The notes below the pieces were generated by a model that had not been told where the DNA came from, did no database searches, and saw only the letters and a list, made by a program, of their open reading frames with translations. 64,000 nt of DNA from Catenovulum sp. 2E275 (lineage in GTDB: Bacteria > Pseudomonadota > Gammaproteobacteria > Enterobacterales > Alteromonadaceae): assembly GCF_025515275.1 (NCBI RefSeq), contig NZ_JAOPFU010000004.1, positions 124,001-188,000 on the forward strand, written 5' to 3'. Made by a program: the position numbers and the translations under genes. The stretch's first letter is position 1. Every line of letters starts with the position of its first letter. Below, piece after piece: positions 35,610-44,709 of this stretch.

Positions 35610-37061
35610 TTAACTTGATTTAAGTTTTGTGTGTGATTCCATTAACCCTTTGGTTGCGAAATAGATAAGCGCGACCAGAGCAAAACTAGCTGCACTGATA
35701 ACAGATGATTGATACAGGGCTGACAGCATAGTTTCTGCATTTTGCTCAACCCGCCAATGGATGAGTAAGTTACAATACGGCAATAAAATTAAAAGCGAAA
35801 TAAGCCAGAACCTAAAATGCAAACCAGTTTTGAAAACCATAAATTGCAGCAAAATAAAACACTGTAAGTAGTTAATAATAAATGCACTTACCAGTAGTAA
35901 ACATAAAAGTTCAAGGTCATGCCAATACACCCCTAAACTAATTGCAGTCACATTAGTTGCCGCCGAAAATAAACCACACCAAAGCTGCTGTTTGGTAAAA
36001 CCAAACGCCTGATACACCCCACCGGTTGAACTTAATACCATTTGCAGCGGAATACTCACAGCTAACAAGCTTAATATAGGTGCAGTTTGATGCCACTGAG
36101 CGCCAAACATAATAAATACCACATCATCGGCCGCCCAAAACAATACAAAAGCAACCGCACAACCCAATAAAGCCAGCTTATAAATCACCCGATAATAAGC
36201 CGTTTCTACCAGCTCTGGTTGCCCTTTATATTTAGTTAAAACCGGCTGTAATGCAGGCGTGATTGCAAAAGTAAATAATTGCAGTGGATACCGCATCACC
36301 TGATACGATTTTTCATAAAAACCTATGGTCGCAGCCCCAAAATATTTAGTGATTAATAACGTATCTAAATTCCGCGAGAAAAAGTTAACCAACTGAAATA
36401 AAAACTGAAATTTAGCAAAATCAAAAAAGAGCTTAATCGCACCAATTTGTTTACCAAATTTAGGTCGGCCTAATGTGGTATTACCTGCTTTAAGGTAATA
36501 AAAAATCAGCCTAAATAATGGGGTTAAAGCAAATTTCATTGCTAAAGCGATAAACCCAAAATCGGCATAATACATAGCAATACAAACCGAAAACGCGACT
36601 AATTCAGCAAAAATTTCAGCTTGTGCCATTGCTAAAAACTTAGCATCTTTTTGCAAACAAGCCGCAGGCAACATAGATAAAGCAGATGAAAATACCGACA
36701 CCGCCAACACATAAACTAAGGTTTCATATTCAGCTAACCCTAACCAGTTTAATAACCCTGAACCAAATAATAAAAAGATCAGCGTTAAACCGCAGGCAAA
36801 TAAAAAGGTAAACGAAAACAAACCATCACGAATATCGCGATCAATTTTATCCTGATAAACCACTGCCGGGGCTAAGCCAGAGTTAGAAACCAACTGAAAA
36901 AACATCACCAGCATTTGCACCGCAGCCAGCGCACCAAACATTTCAGGGGTAAAAATACGCGACAATACAGCCAGCGATAAAATCTGGAAAATATACAAAC
37001 TATATTTTCCAGTTAAGCTGTGAATAATCGCGCGGTTAAGCTCTTTATTAAGTTTGCTCAT
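35610..37061 (-). CDS. Wzx-type oligosaccharide flippase (WzxC-like)
   Basis: 483 aa, about fourteen transmembrane helices, MOP/PST superfamily. Family-like stretches: SLAVLSRIFTPEMFGALAAVQ near the N-terminus, SRNLDTLLITKYFGAATIGFYEKSYQV mid-protein, and LSLLAVSIPLQMVL. It should flip undecaprenyl-diphosphate-linked repeat units to the periplasm. It lies between the Alg14/Alg13-like glycosyltransferase and an acyltransferase, all closely spaced. Confidence 0.9.
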   Translation of the reverse strand: MSKLNKELNRAIIHSLTGKYSLYIFQILSLAVLSRIFTPEMFGALAAVQMLVMFFQLVSNSGLAPAVVYQDKIDRDIRDGLFSFTFLFACGLTLIFLLFGSGLLNWLGLAEYETLVYVLAVSVFSSALSMLPAACLQKDAKFLAMAQAEIFAELVAFSVCIAMYYADFGFIALAMKFALTPLFRLIFYYLKAGNTTLGRPKFGKQIGAIKLFFDFAKFQFLFQLVNFFSRNLDTLLITKYFGAATIGFYEKSYQVMRYPLQLFTFAITPALQPVLTKYKGQPELVETAYYRVIYKLALLGCAVAFVLFWAADDVVFIMFGAQWHQTAPILSLLAVSIPLQMVLSSTGGVYQAFGFTKQQLWCGLFSAATNVTAISLGVYWHDLELLCLLLVSAFIINYLQCFILLQFMVFKTGLHFRFWLISLLILLPYCNLLIHWRVEQNAETMLSALYQSSVISAASFALVALIYFATKGLMESHTKLKSS

Positions 37062-37083
37062 GTATCAGACTCATACCCTAAAA

Positions 37084-38094
37084 TTAAGCAGACAAAAACT
37101 GATTCATCTGTTTTGCCATTGAATAATTAATGGTATCTACCGGCTCAGCTAAAATAGGCTGGCGTTTTAAGTCGGATACATCCAAAGCCGGAAATGCCTG
37201 CTCCGGCATAATTACATCAAATAAATGACTTTTTATTTCATTCGCAATTTGTAATTGATGATCGTCCGAAAACTCATTGTATTTAGCTACCCGCGGTACA
37301 AAAATGACTTTTTTCTGATAACTCAGCATTAAATTAATACTGCCAATACCACAGTGACTAATCACTAAACTGGCTTGTTTCACCCAATCTTCCATCTCAG
37401 AGCGACTCATCATTTCCACCACTTTAGCATTAGGCGGTAATTGAATTAATTTGTTATGGCCAACTTGTAAAACCCAATAAACAGAATCGTCTGCATATAA
37501 CGGATTTTGATACAAAAGCTCAAACAAACGCTCAAAACCATACTGATTTGTACCCACAGTCACTAAAATGACCGGTTTATCCGCCGGAGCCTGCTGTTTA
37601 GTATTATTCACTGGGTTTTCACCCAAAATATCAAAACACTTACCAATAAACTGCACATTATTTTGCTGAGCAATATTTTCCCACTGGCTAAAAAATTGAT
37701 CATACAATTTATATTTTTTAATCAGTTTACCGGTATTAGAAAGCTCAACGACCCGCGATAAAGTATCTAAATAAACAAATTTAATCGGTAATAATTTACA
37801 CAATAATGCAAACGGTAAAACAATCGGACCACCGGTTGAAAACACTGCTTTCGGGCGCTCTTTTAACAAAACATAAAGTGCAAAAAAGATATTAAAAAAG
37901 TGAATTAGTGCATTATGTTGAGTATCTTTAATCTGATAAATTTTACTCAGTTTAGGGTGGCTAATATTGACTTTATTAGACACCAAAACCAGATTATCGC
38001 AGCAACTGGTTGCACACATTGCCTGTGTTAAATGCCCGCCCGCTGAAGCAACTACCAATACTTTATTTTTACTTGTATTTTTTTGTGCGCTCAT
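37084..38094 (-). CDS. Fused Alg14-Alg13-like (PssD-PssE) glycosyltransferase
   Basis: 336 aa made of two halves. The N-terminal half (about 10-150) resembles Alg14/PssD: VVASAGGHLTQAM, AVFSTGGPIVLPFAL and FVYLDTLSRV. The C-terminal half (about 172-325) resembles Alg13/PssE: VILVTVGTNQYGFERLF and LVISHCGIGSINLMLSY, the UDP-sugar binding Rossmann half of GT28-type enzymes. In rhizobial and streptococcal loci the halves are two genes; here they are one polypeptide. It should add a sugar, probably Glc, Gal or a uronic acid, to the lipid-linked unit. Confidence 0.85.
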   Translation of the reverse strand: MSAQKNTSKNKVLVVASAGGHLTQAMCATSCCDNLVLVSNKVNISHPKLSKIYQIKDTQHNALIHFFNIFFALYVLLKERPKAVFSTGGPIVLPFALLCKLLPIKFVYLDTLSRVVELSNTGKLIKKYKLYDQFFSQWENIAQQNNVQFIGKCFDILGENPVNNTKQQAPADKPVILVTVGTNQYGFERLFELLYQNPLYADDSVYWVLQVGHNKLIQLPPNAKVVEMMSRSEMEDWVKQASLVISHCGIGSINLMLSYQKKVIFVPRVAKYNEFSDDHQLQIANEIKSHLFDVIMPEQAFPALDVSDLKRQPILAEPVDTINYSMAKQMNQFLSA

Positions 38095-38118
38095 ACCGAG
38101 TACCTCCCTAAAATAATA

Positions 38119-39771
38119 TTAAGCTGTTAATCTTACTTGCTCATACAGCTTGTCTAACTCAGCAATGGTTTTATCCTGCCAGTCTTTTGGCATTTCTTCG
38201 CCCAAACAGTTTTCAAGCTCTATGGTTAAGCTGACAAAAGACAAAGAATCAGCATGCAAAGAGTTAAAACTATCAGCAGGCTGAATATCTTTTTTATTTA
38301 AAATGTCACGGTAAAGCTGCAAGATGCTTTCCCAATCAGATTGATTAAGCTCTAAAATATCGGTGATTTTGCCAATCAAAGATTGCCACACTGGTGGTTT
38401 TTCTTTAATTTCGTCATCGGCCAGTATTTGTTTAAAATCATATTTGCCACTTGCCATTAAAGGCAGTTCTGAATAAAAACGTACGGTAAAGACTGATTCA
38501 GGTAATCCATAACGGCTGGCAACATCACTGATAAGCTGCGCTGAAATTTGCTCATTGTTCGCCATTTCCAACGCAATAATGACTTTTTGGTCGGTGCCTG
38601 TGACCGCACTTTGGCTATAGGTTAATTTGATATAACTTTGAATTTCATCCAGATTAATTCTTAAACCATATAATTTTACAAAGCGCTTAGTTCGGCCAAC
38701 GATATAAAATAAATCATGGTCAGTAAAACAAGCAATATCACCGGTTAACAGCCGATCTGGCGTTTCATCTAACGCTAAATCCGCTGGTTTTTCGGCATAA
38801 CCCATCATCACGTTTGGCCCTTGATAAACCAGCTCGCCGGGTTTGTCTTTTTCGGTAATGGTTTGGCCGTTTTCATCCAATAAACTTAATGTACCGCCCG
38901 GAATCGCCCGACCAATACAACCCGGATGCGTTTCAATTAATTCTGGAGGTAAGTAGGAAATGCGTGGCGCTGCCTCGGTTTGGCCATACATCACAAAAAA
39001 TTCAACTTCTGCGGCTTTACACAGATTAGAAAATTCTGTCACTAACTTAGCTTCCAGTTTGCCACCCGCCTGAGTGATATAGCGCAGGCTCGGATATTTA
39101 GTTATCTCAAAGTTTTTCTGCAATAAGCTTTCAAAGGTATAAGGCACACCTGCAAAACTGGTTGCATGATAGCTATTTACATCGTCCCAAAACTCAGCGC
39201 TAATCACGTTATGCTGAGTTAAAATAACACTTGCGCCTACCGCCAAGTGTGAATTTAAAACTGATAGGCCATACGAGTAATGCAGCTTAAGGTGAGATAA
39301 AGCTTTATCTGCTGCAGTTAATTTTAAATATTCAGCAATAGAAGCAGCATTTGCCTGAATATTTTGTTGTGAAAGCTTAACAAACTTAGGTGTACCAGTT
39401 GAGCCAGAGGTAGATAACAATAAAGCCAAATCAGAATGTAGCTCAAATGCTTCACGGTTAAACTCAATAATATCACCATCGGCTTTTAACAATAAATTGG
39501 GGCGATATAAATCAATCAGTTGTTTGGTTTTTACATCATCCATTTTCTCTAATAGATAAACAACATGCAGCCCTCTTAAACAAGCCAGATAATCGACAAT
39601 CGACTGAATATTGTTGTTCGCTTCTACAAAAATGAGTTTGCGCTGCTCGCCTAAGTCCCGCATGCGGGCGTTTACTAATTCATTTAACTGGGCATAAGTG
39701 ACCGACTGATTAACGGCCACATCATGCACCGCAATATTATCTGCATATTCTGGGTTATAGTTAAAAAACAT
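38119..39771 (-). CDS. Adenylate-forming acyl ligase fused to a phosphopantetheine carrier domain
   Basis: 550 aa. ANL adenylation domain: P-loop LLLSTSGSTGTPKF, YGQTEAAPR, GRTKRFVKLYGLRI hinge, and the catalytic Lys in MASGKYDFK. The last ~75 residues form an acyl/peptidyl carrier with the attachment Ser in HADSLSFVSL (about residue 509). It should adenylate a carboxylic acid and load it on its own carrier arm. No condensation, ketosynthase, reductase or thioesterase domain is present. The start is ATG 39771, preceded by GGAGG; the frame also contains ATG 39789. It sits between glycosyltransferase and acyltransferase genes of the polysaccharide locus, suggesting an acyl donor for sugar decoration. 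Confidence 0.88.
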   Translation of the reverse strand: MFFNYNPEYADNIAVHDVAVNQSVTYAQLNELVNARMRDLGEQRKLIFVEANNNIQSIVDYLACLRGLHVVYLLEKMDDVKTKQLIDLYRPNLLLKADGDIIEFNREAFELHSDLALLLSTSGSTGTPKFVKLSQQNIQANAASIAEYLKLTAADKALSHLKLHYSYGLSVLNSHLAVGASVILTQHNVISAEFWDDVNSYHATSFAGVPYTFESLLQKNFEITKYPSLRYITQAGGKLEAKLVTEFSNLCKAAEVEFFVMYGQTEAAPRISYLPPELIETHPGCIGRAIPGGTLSLLDENGQTITEKDKPGELVYQGPNVMMGYAEKPADLALDETPDRLLTGDIACFTDHDLFYIVGRTKRFVKLYGLRINLDEIQSYIKLTYSQSAVTGTDQKVIIALEMANNEQISAQLISDVASRYGLPESVFTVRFYSELPLMASGKYDFKQILADDEIKEKPPVWQSLIGKITDILELNQSDWESILQLYRDILNKKDIQPADSFNSLHADSLSFVSLTIELENCLGEEMPKDWQDKTIAELDKLYEQVRLTA

Positions 39772-39802
39772 AGCCTTTCCTCCGTCCATGTATTAATTGA
39801 TT

Positions 39803-40816
39803 TTATTTGGCCAATAGATAACGATTGACTGGTTTTTCAAGTATTCGGGAAAGTAAACTGCAAATACCAACAACAATCGCCGCAGCTAAACCAACCCATA
39901 AAAGCCCTGCTAATCCATTTGGAAAGTCCACCATCCGGCATAACTTAACAAAATAAATATGAGTGCTGAAAATGATCAAAGTGTGTTTTGCTAAAAACTG
40001 CATTACCGGATTACTCGGCAACCAACTTGCAACTAATACTGCAAGCCAAGTACCAAACATCGCAGTGAATAAATAAATAAGTGGATTCTCACCAAATTGA
40101 CGGGCATTTAAATTACTGCGGCCATTTTGCAACGTAAAATATAGCCAAAGCACAGTAGCGAATGCGATACCGACTAATACAATGATTCTTTTTTTCGTCA
40201 ATAAATCGGTTAATTGGGGCAAAATATAAGGGCTTAAGGTTTGATAATGCTGCTTAAATAAAGCGCCCAAATACATAAAAAATACGGCTACTCCGGCAAT
40301 ATCAAAACACCAAGGCAACCTTAATCCTTGATAACTCACACTAAAAATAAAATAAGCCGAAACTAACAGCATTATTATTTTTTCAGGCAATTTAAGTAAC
40401 AAAAAGAATACGGCTAAACTGGTTATTAATAGAGGGAAATACCAAAGTGGCCCATTTCCATGAATAAACCACCTTTGCTCACCATGCACTCCATATAAAC
40501 TGGCAAAAAGTGCAGTAAATACATCGGCCATTTGCCCACTGTTAAACCAAACAATCGCCATCCACAATAAAATCGAAAGTAAAGAGAAGCCAAGATACAA
40601 ACGCAGATAAGGCGATAAGTAGTGTTTATTAAATGCGTCTAAATTGGATGATTTTAATTTAGCCGAGACCAAAAAGCCGGTTAAGAACAAAAAAACAGGT
40701 AAATGAAATACATATATTAAGGTTTTAACATGCCCGTGTAGCGCAGCAAAATGCCCAAGTACCACTAAAAAAATGGCGATGGCTTTAGCATTATCAACCC
40801 ATAAATAACGACTCAT
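39803..40816 (-). CDS. Acyltransferase-3 membrane protein (fucose 4-O-acetylase-like)
   Basis: 337 aa, about ten transmembrane helices. Helix 1 reads WVDNAKAIAIFLVVLGHFA, the D-x-x-K-x-I-x-I-x-x-V-x-x-G-H form with catalytic His at residue 22, and is followed by VFHLPVFLFLTGFL. This Lys-type AT3 subgroup contains fucose 4-O-acetylase-like enzymes. It is the gene immediately before the ligase-carrier gene (about 31 bases from its chosen start), so it is the most natural partner to receive the loaded acyl group, although that is inference. Confidence 0.85.
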   Translation of the reverse strand: MSRYLWVDNAKAIAIFLVVLGHFAALHGHVKTLIYVFHLPVFLFLTGFLVSAKLKSSNLDAFNKHYLSPYLRLYLGFSLLSILLWMAIVWFNSGQMADVFTALFASLYGVHGEQRWFIHGNGPLWYFPLLITSLAVFFLLLKLPEKIIMLLVSAYFIFSVSYQGLRLPWCFDIAGVAVFFMYLGALFKQHYQTLSPYILPQLTDLLTKKRIIVLVGIAFATVLWLYFTLQNGRSNLNARQFGENPLIYLFTAMFGTWLAVLVASWLPSNPVMQFLAKHTLIIFSTHIYFVKLCRMVDFPNGLAGLLWVGLAAAIVVGICSLLSRILEKPVNRYLLAK

Positions 40817-40863
40817 ATATCCTGTTTTCCTATCCCTTTGTTTATAAATTATTATTTTTTAGT

Positions 40864-41847
40864 TTAAACACCGATAAAACGCTTGGTGTGATGGCTAAAC
40901 ATTAATTTCAACACAACAAATACTGAAAGTGATGCCAGTGTAATGATCACAAATGACATTAAAACGGCAGCCAAACCTTCAAATTCAAGATGTGTTACCC
41001 GATAAAATACGCGGATTGCACCGGAGAAATAGCCGTGGATAAAAAACAAAAAGAAACTTAACCGCGCAAACATATCAAGCCATCTATTTTTATAGTCAAA
41101 ATACTGTTTGCAAAAGGCCAGCATTAATACCGTCAAACCTAGCTTAAGCAGTAAATCGATTGACGATGTCATTTCAACCGATAACGACACCATCACAATA
41201 AAGGCTAACCAAACTAACCCTAATACCAAGCTGAATGGACTAAAGGTTTCATAGATTTTTTTGTATTTAACCAACAACATCCCTAACAAATAGGCCGGCA
41301 TAAAATACACAAAAGATTCTAGCGCGTTTTCATTAAATTCCGGACGGCCAGTGTAATAAGCTGCTACCAGGCTCACAAAAAAAGCAATTGGCAGAGTCCA
41401 TTTATTATTAATCATCAGTAATAAAGGGCTGGAAAGGTAAAACAAAATAATCATTGGAATAAACCAAAGTGGCCCTAAGTGAGCACCTGTCACTAATAAA
41501 TAACCCGCCTGCTCAAAAACATTAAGCTGTTGCAACCAAGCCAAATCAACCCAGCGGTGTACCTGTTTATATTCAAAAATAAATAACATAATAGCCGGAA
41601 TTGAAATAAAGAAATAAGGTACAAGTACCGCATAAAACTTATTTTTTAAAAACTGAACATAATTAAAATTAACGGATAAAAAAGAAAACAAATAACCCGC
41701 TACCGCAACAAACAGCAAGGTTGAGTTCTCTAATAAAACATCCAGCATATAAACCAAAAATGAATCATTTGATGGCACAGCAGACACAGCATGTGCCATC
41801 ATGACCATTAAGATAGCGATCCCTCGAAAGTTATTTACAAATTGCAT
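40864..41847 (-). CDS. Acyltransferase-3 membrane protein (Arg-His type)
   Basis: 327 aa, about ten transmembrane helices. Helix 1 has NNFRGIAILMVMMAH, with both the Arg and the His of the classical NodX/OafA motif. GAHLGPLWFIPMIILFYL mid-protein and FARLSFFLFFIHGYFSGAIR near the end are family-like. The start is ATG 41847, with AAGGAG 6 bases upstream; the frame also opens at TTG 41868. No extra SGNH domain, so it is a stand-alone translocating acyltransferase. Confidence 0.85.
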   Translation of the reverse strand: MQFVNNFRGIAILMVMMAHAVSAVPSNDSFLVYMLDVLLENSTLLFVAVAGYLFSFLSVNFNYVQFLKNKFYAVLVPYFFISIPAIMLFIFEYKQVHRWVDLAWLQQLNVFEQAGYLLVTGAHLGPLWFIPMIILFYLSSPLLLMINNKWTLPIAFFVSLVAAYYTGRPEFNENALESFVYFMPAYLLGMLLVKYKKIYETFSPFSLVLGLVWLAFIVMVSLSVEMTSSIDLLLKLGLTVLMLAFCKQYFDYKNRWLDMFARLSFFLFFIHGYFSGAIRVFYRVTHLEFEGLAAVLMSFVIITLASLSVFVVLKLMFSHHTKRFIGV

Positions 41848-41912
41848 GGTTAGCTCCTTGTTCTCCAATTCAGGCTTGTCGATACAAGCTGATATTTATT
41901 AATGTAATTTTA

Positions 41913-42455
41913 TTAAGCTTGTTTAAGCTCGGTTATCTCGCCTGTATGCTCGCGCATTTTGATAACTTTTGCAGGCACACCAGCTACAATTGCGTAGTCA
42001 GGCACATTTTTTGTTACCACAGCACCAGCCCCCACAATCACCCCTTTCCCAATTGACACTCCAGGCATAACCACAACATTGCGCCCAAGCCAAACATCAT
42101 CACCAATAACCACGCCTTTTTCTTCACGATAGCCTTGCAACGACATTGGAATATCAGTGCGAGCAAATTCATGCATCCGGCTCATAATGGTGACATTCGG
42201 CGCAATTAACACATCATTTCCAATATCCGCTTTTTCAATATAAACATTCTCATTAATCCGGCAGCCGTACCCAAACGAAACACGCTTGCCATTGGCAATA
42301 TAAATATTGTGTCCCAACATGGATTCATTCGGCCCTTTTTGCATAATTTTCAGAATGTTTTCAAAGTACCAAACTCGCCATTTTGAAAATAAACTAGTAA
42401 AACGTGCCGAAGGTAATTTGGCAAATATGGCATAATAAATAGCAATTTTAAGCAT
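41913..42455 (-). CDS. Hexapeptide (left-handed beta-helix) acetyltransferase, CatB/WbbJ-like
   Basis: 180 aa. Hexapeptide repeats run from about residue 50 to 165: [81 protein letters not shown]. This is a soluble acetyl-CoA-dependent O-acetyltransferase that should act on a sugar of the repeat unit in the cytoplasm. It follows the GT4 gene 42458-43597 by two bases. Confidence 0.9.
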   Translation of the reverse strand: MLKIAIYYAIFAKLPSARFTSLFSKWRVWYFENILKIMQKGPNESMLGHNIYIANGKRVSFGYGCRINENVYIEKADIGNDVLIAPNVTIMSRMHEFARTDIPMSLQGYREEKGVVIGDDVWLGRNVVVMPGVSIGKGVIVGAGAVVTKNVPDYAIVAGVPAKVIKMREHTGEITELKQA

Positions 42456-42457
42456 TG

Positions 42458-43597
42458 TTAAACCACCTGCTTTAAATGAGTTAAATAATGATTAGCGGCA
42501 AAATCAGCGGTGAATTCACGTAAATAACCTTCTTTCATCAGGCGTTTCACATTGTTTTGATATTGTGCGTAATGCTTTTCCAGCTGACGAAGCGCGACAA
42601 AAATTTCATCAATGGTTTGTTTAGCTACTTTGACTCCCGGCTGAACTTGCTCAAAAAAGCCATCCACCCCGGTATTTTGATGATATAAAATCGGACAACC
42701 GCAAGATAAAGCTTCAATATAAGCCATGCCAAAAGTTTCATTTTCAGCAGGCAATAAAAAGCCTTTACTTTGTTTCATTAAGTCTAAAATTTGTTGATGC
42801 GATACCTGCCCAAGCAGTTTGACCTGTTCAGTTAAACCAAGCTCGTCAATTAATGAACGAATGGTTTTTTCTACCTGCTCATCACCTGAGCCACAAATAT
42901 TCAGTTTAATTTCAGTACCGGCTTGTTTAAGCTCTGCAATGGCCTCAATTAAAGGCAAAATACCTTTGCGCTTATATTGATGAAAACTCAGTGCGGTTAA
43001 GTATTCTGCTCGATGCTCCGGTAATTCTTTAAACTCTGGATCTATCTGACAAATATTGGCAAAACGCGCATTGTTTTTGTCCCGTTCAACATCCAGCTTT
43101 TCTTCCACTCTTTTTTTAGCCCAGGGGCTTACCCAAAATACAAAAGCGGCTTTTTGATAAATTTTCTGAAATAAGCGTTTGCAATCAAACAACCGCCCCA
43201 AATTATGTAAATCAGAACCACCTCTTACCGAAATTAAAAACGGTACATGCCATGAGCGACTTAAAAAGTAAGCAAATACCCCTTCACTAGTCATTTTGTG
43301 TGCATGAATTGCACTAAAACCGCACCTTGCTAATTTTTTTGAAATCAGCCAGCTCCATAAATACAAGGTAGGCGCATATAAAAAAGGCAGCGGTAAAGCC
43401 CAATAAACAATGCTCACCCCTTGCTTAAAAGTAGAAAACGATACTTTAAACGGATTAGAGGTACGGTTAATTGACAATACAAAATGTAAAGTACCGGCAT
43501 CTTTTTGCTGGCTCGCCTGAATCAGGTTATAGACAGCTTTGGTATTCGGGAAAGGTCTGCCATCAGGATAGTCCTGATGGATATGCAAAATTTTCAT
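42458..43597 (-). CDS. GT4-type glycosyltransferase
   Basis: 379 aa GT-B fold enzyme. N-domain starts [21 protein letters not shown]; the donor-binding C-domain includes [31 protein letters not shown] and the E-x7-E-like motif in [23 protein letters not shown]. It resembles GT4 enzymes from exopolysaccharide loci; sugar specificity unknown. The ATG overlaps the end of the upstream GT4 gene by 4 bases (coordinates 43594-43597), so the two are likely translated together. Confidence 0.88.
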   Translation of the reverse strand: MKILHIHQDYPDGRPFPNTKAVYNLIQASQQKDAGTLHFVLSINRTSNPFKVSFSTFKQGVSIVYWALPLPFLYAPTLYLWSWLISKKLARCGFSAIHAHKMTSEGVFAYFLSRSWHVPFLISVRGGSDLHNLGRLFDCKRLFQKIYQKAAFVFWVSPWAKKRVEEKLDVERDKNNARFANICQIDPEFKELPEHRAEYLTALSFHQYKRKGILPLIEAIAELKQAGTEIKLNICGSGDEQVEKTIRSLIDELGLTEQVKLLGQVSHQQILDLMKQSKGFLLPAENETFGMAYIEALSCGCPILYHQNTGVDGFFEQVQPGVKVAKQTIDEIFVALRQLEKHYAQYQNNVKRLMKEGYLREFTADFAANHYLTHLKQVV

Positions 43598-44709
43598 CCA
43601 TTGGCCTCTTGCGTACGAACAATTAAGTTTTCCAGATTTTGCCGGAATGACTCCACCGAAAATTTCTCGGCATTCTGACGCACTCTGGCGTAATCAAATG
43701 TTTGCTCCGAGCTTTCAAAATTATGTACTGCCTGAGTTAAGCTCTCAACCGTTTGTGCTTCAAAATGTATGCCAGAAACACCCGCACTAACAGTTTCTAA
43801 ACTACCGCCTTTACCATAAGCAATGACTGGTGTACCACAAGCTTGAGCTTCAACCGGAATAATGCCGAAGTCTTCTTCTGCGGCAAATACAAATGCCCGT
43901 GCACCTTGCATGGTTTTAATAAGCACCTGATTAGACTGAAAACCCATTAACTCAATATTACTATGCCCCTGTGCTAGTCTTTTTAGCTTTTCCATTTCTG
44001 GGCCATCGCCTATTACTTTGAGTTTTTTATCCGGCATTTTAGTAAAAGCTTCAATCACCAGATCAATGCGTTTATATGGCACTAAGCGTGAAGCGGTTAA
44101 ATAATAATCTTGTTTTTCGCCACAAAATTGAAATTGAGATAAATTAACCGGCGGATTAATTACCTCAGCTTCGCGGCGGTAACATTTAAAAATTCGCTTT
44201 TTAATAAACTTAGAATTGGCAATAAATAAATCGACACCATTTGCGGTGCGGATATCCCAGATTCTAAATTTGTGTAAAAAATAACGCACTATCATCGACT
44301 TTAAACCACGGGTTAAACCGCTTTCTTTTAAATACTGTGCTTGTAAATCCCATGCATAACGTGCCGGTGAGTGACAATAGCTCACATGCGTTTGCTCAGG
44401 ACTGGTGATCACTCCTTTGGCAACACAATAACTTGATGAAACAATTAAGTCGTAAGCTGATAAATCAAATTGCTCAATTGCCAGCGGAAAAAACGGAAAA
44501 TAATTACGATACTGTGTTTTAGCAAACGGCAATTTTTGAATAAAAGAGGTATAAACTTTATTTCCTTTTAGCCAATCCCGGCTGTCTTGCGGCAAATAAT
44601 CAACCAAAGTGTAAATATCTGCATCTGGGTAAAGCGCCAGAATTTCTTCTAAAACTTTTTCGGCGCCACCATTTACTACTAACCAATCGTGGATAATCGC
44701 AACTTTCAT
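43594..44709 (-). CDS. GT4-type glycosyltransferase (second copy)
   Basis: 371 aa GT-B enzyme, not closely similar to its neighbour. MKVAIIHDWLVVNGGAEKVLEEIL at the N-terminus is a widespread mannosyl/glucosyl-transferase opening. C-domain motifs: LTASRLVPYKRIDLVIEAF, LKVIGDGPEMEKLK and FAAEEDFGIIPVEAQACGTPVIAYGKGG with the E-x7-E catalytic-type pair. It overlaps the upstream acyltransferase and the downstream GT4 by 4 bases each, a tightly coupled trio. Confidence 0.9.
   Translation of the reverse strand: MKVAIIHDWLVVNGGAEKVLEEILALYPDADIYTLVDYLPQDSRDWLKGNKVYTSFIQKLPFAKTQYRNYFPFFPLAIEQFDLSAYDLIVSSSYCVAKGVITSPEQTHVSYCHSPARYAWDLQAQYLKESGLTRGLKSMIVRYFLHKFRIWDIRTANGVDLFIANSKFIKKRIFKCYRREAEVINPPVNLSQFQFCGEKQDYYLTASRLVPYKRIDLVIEAFTKMPDKKLKVIGDGPEMEKLKRLAQGHSNIELMGFQSNQVLIKTMQGARAFVFAAEEDFGIIPVEAQACGTPVIAYGKGGSLETVSAGVSGIHFEAQTVESLTQAVHNFESSEQTFDYARVRQNAEKFSVESFRQNLENLIVRTQEANG

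Noticed and set aside
38119-39789. Reading the ligase-carrier gene as a siderophore or NRPS fragment
   Set aside because: There is no condensation, thioesterase or second module, no siderophore transport gene nearby, and the gene is tightly embedded among polysaccharide genes.
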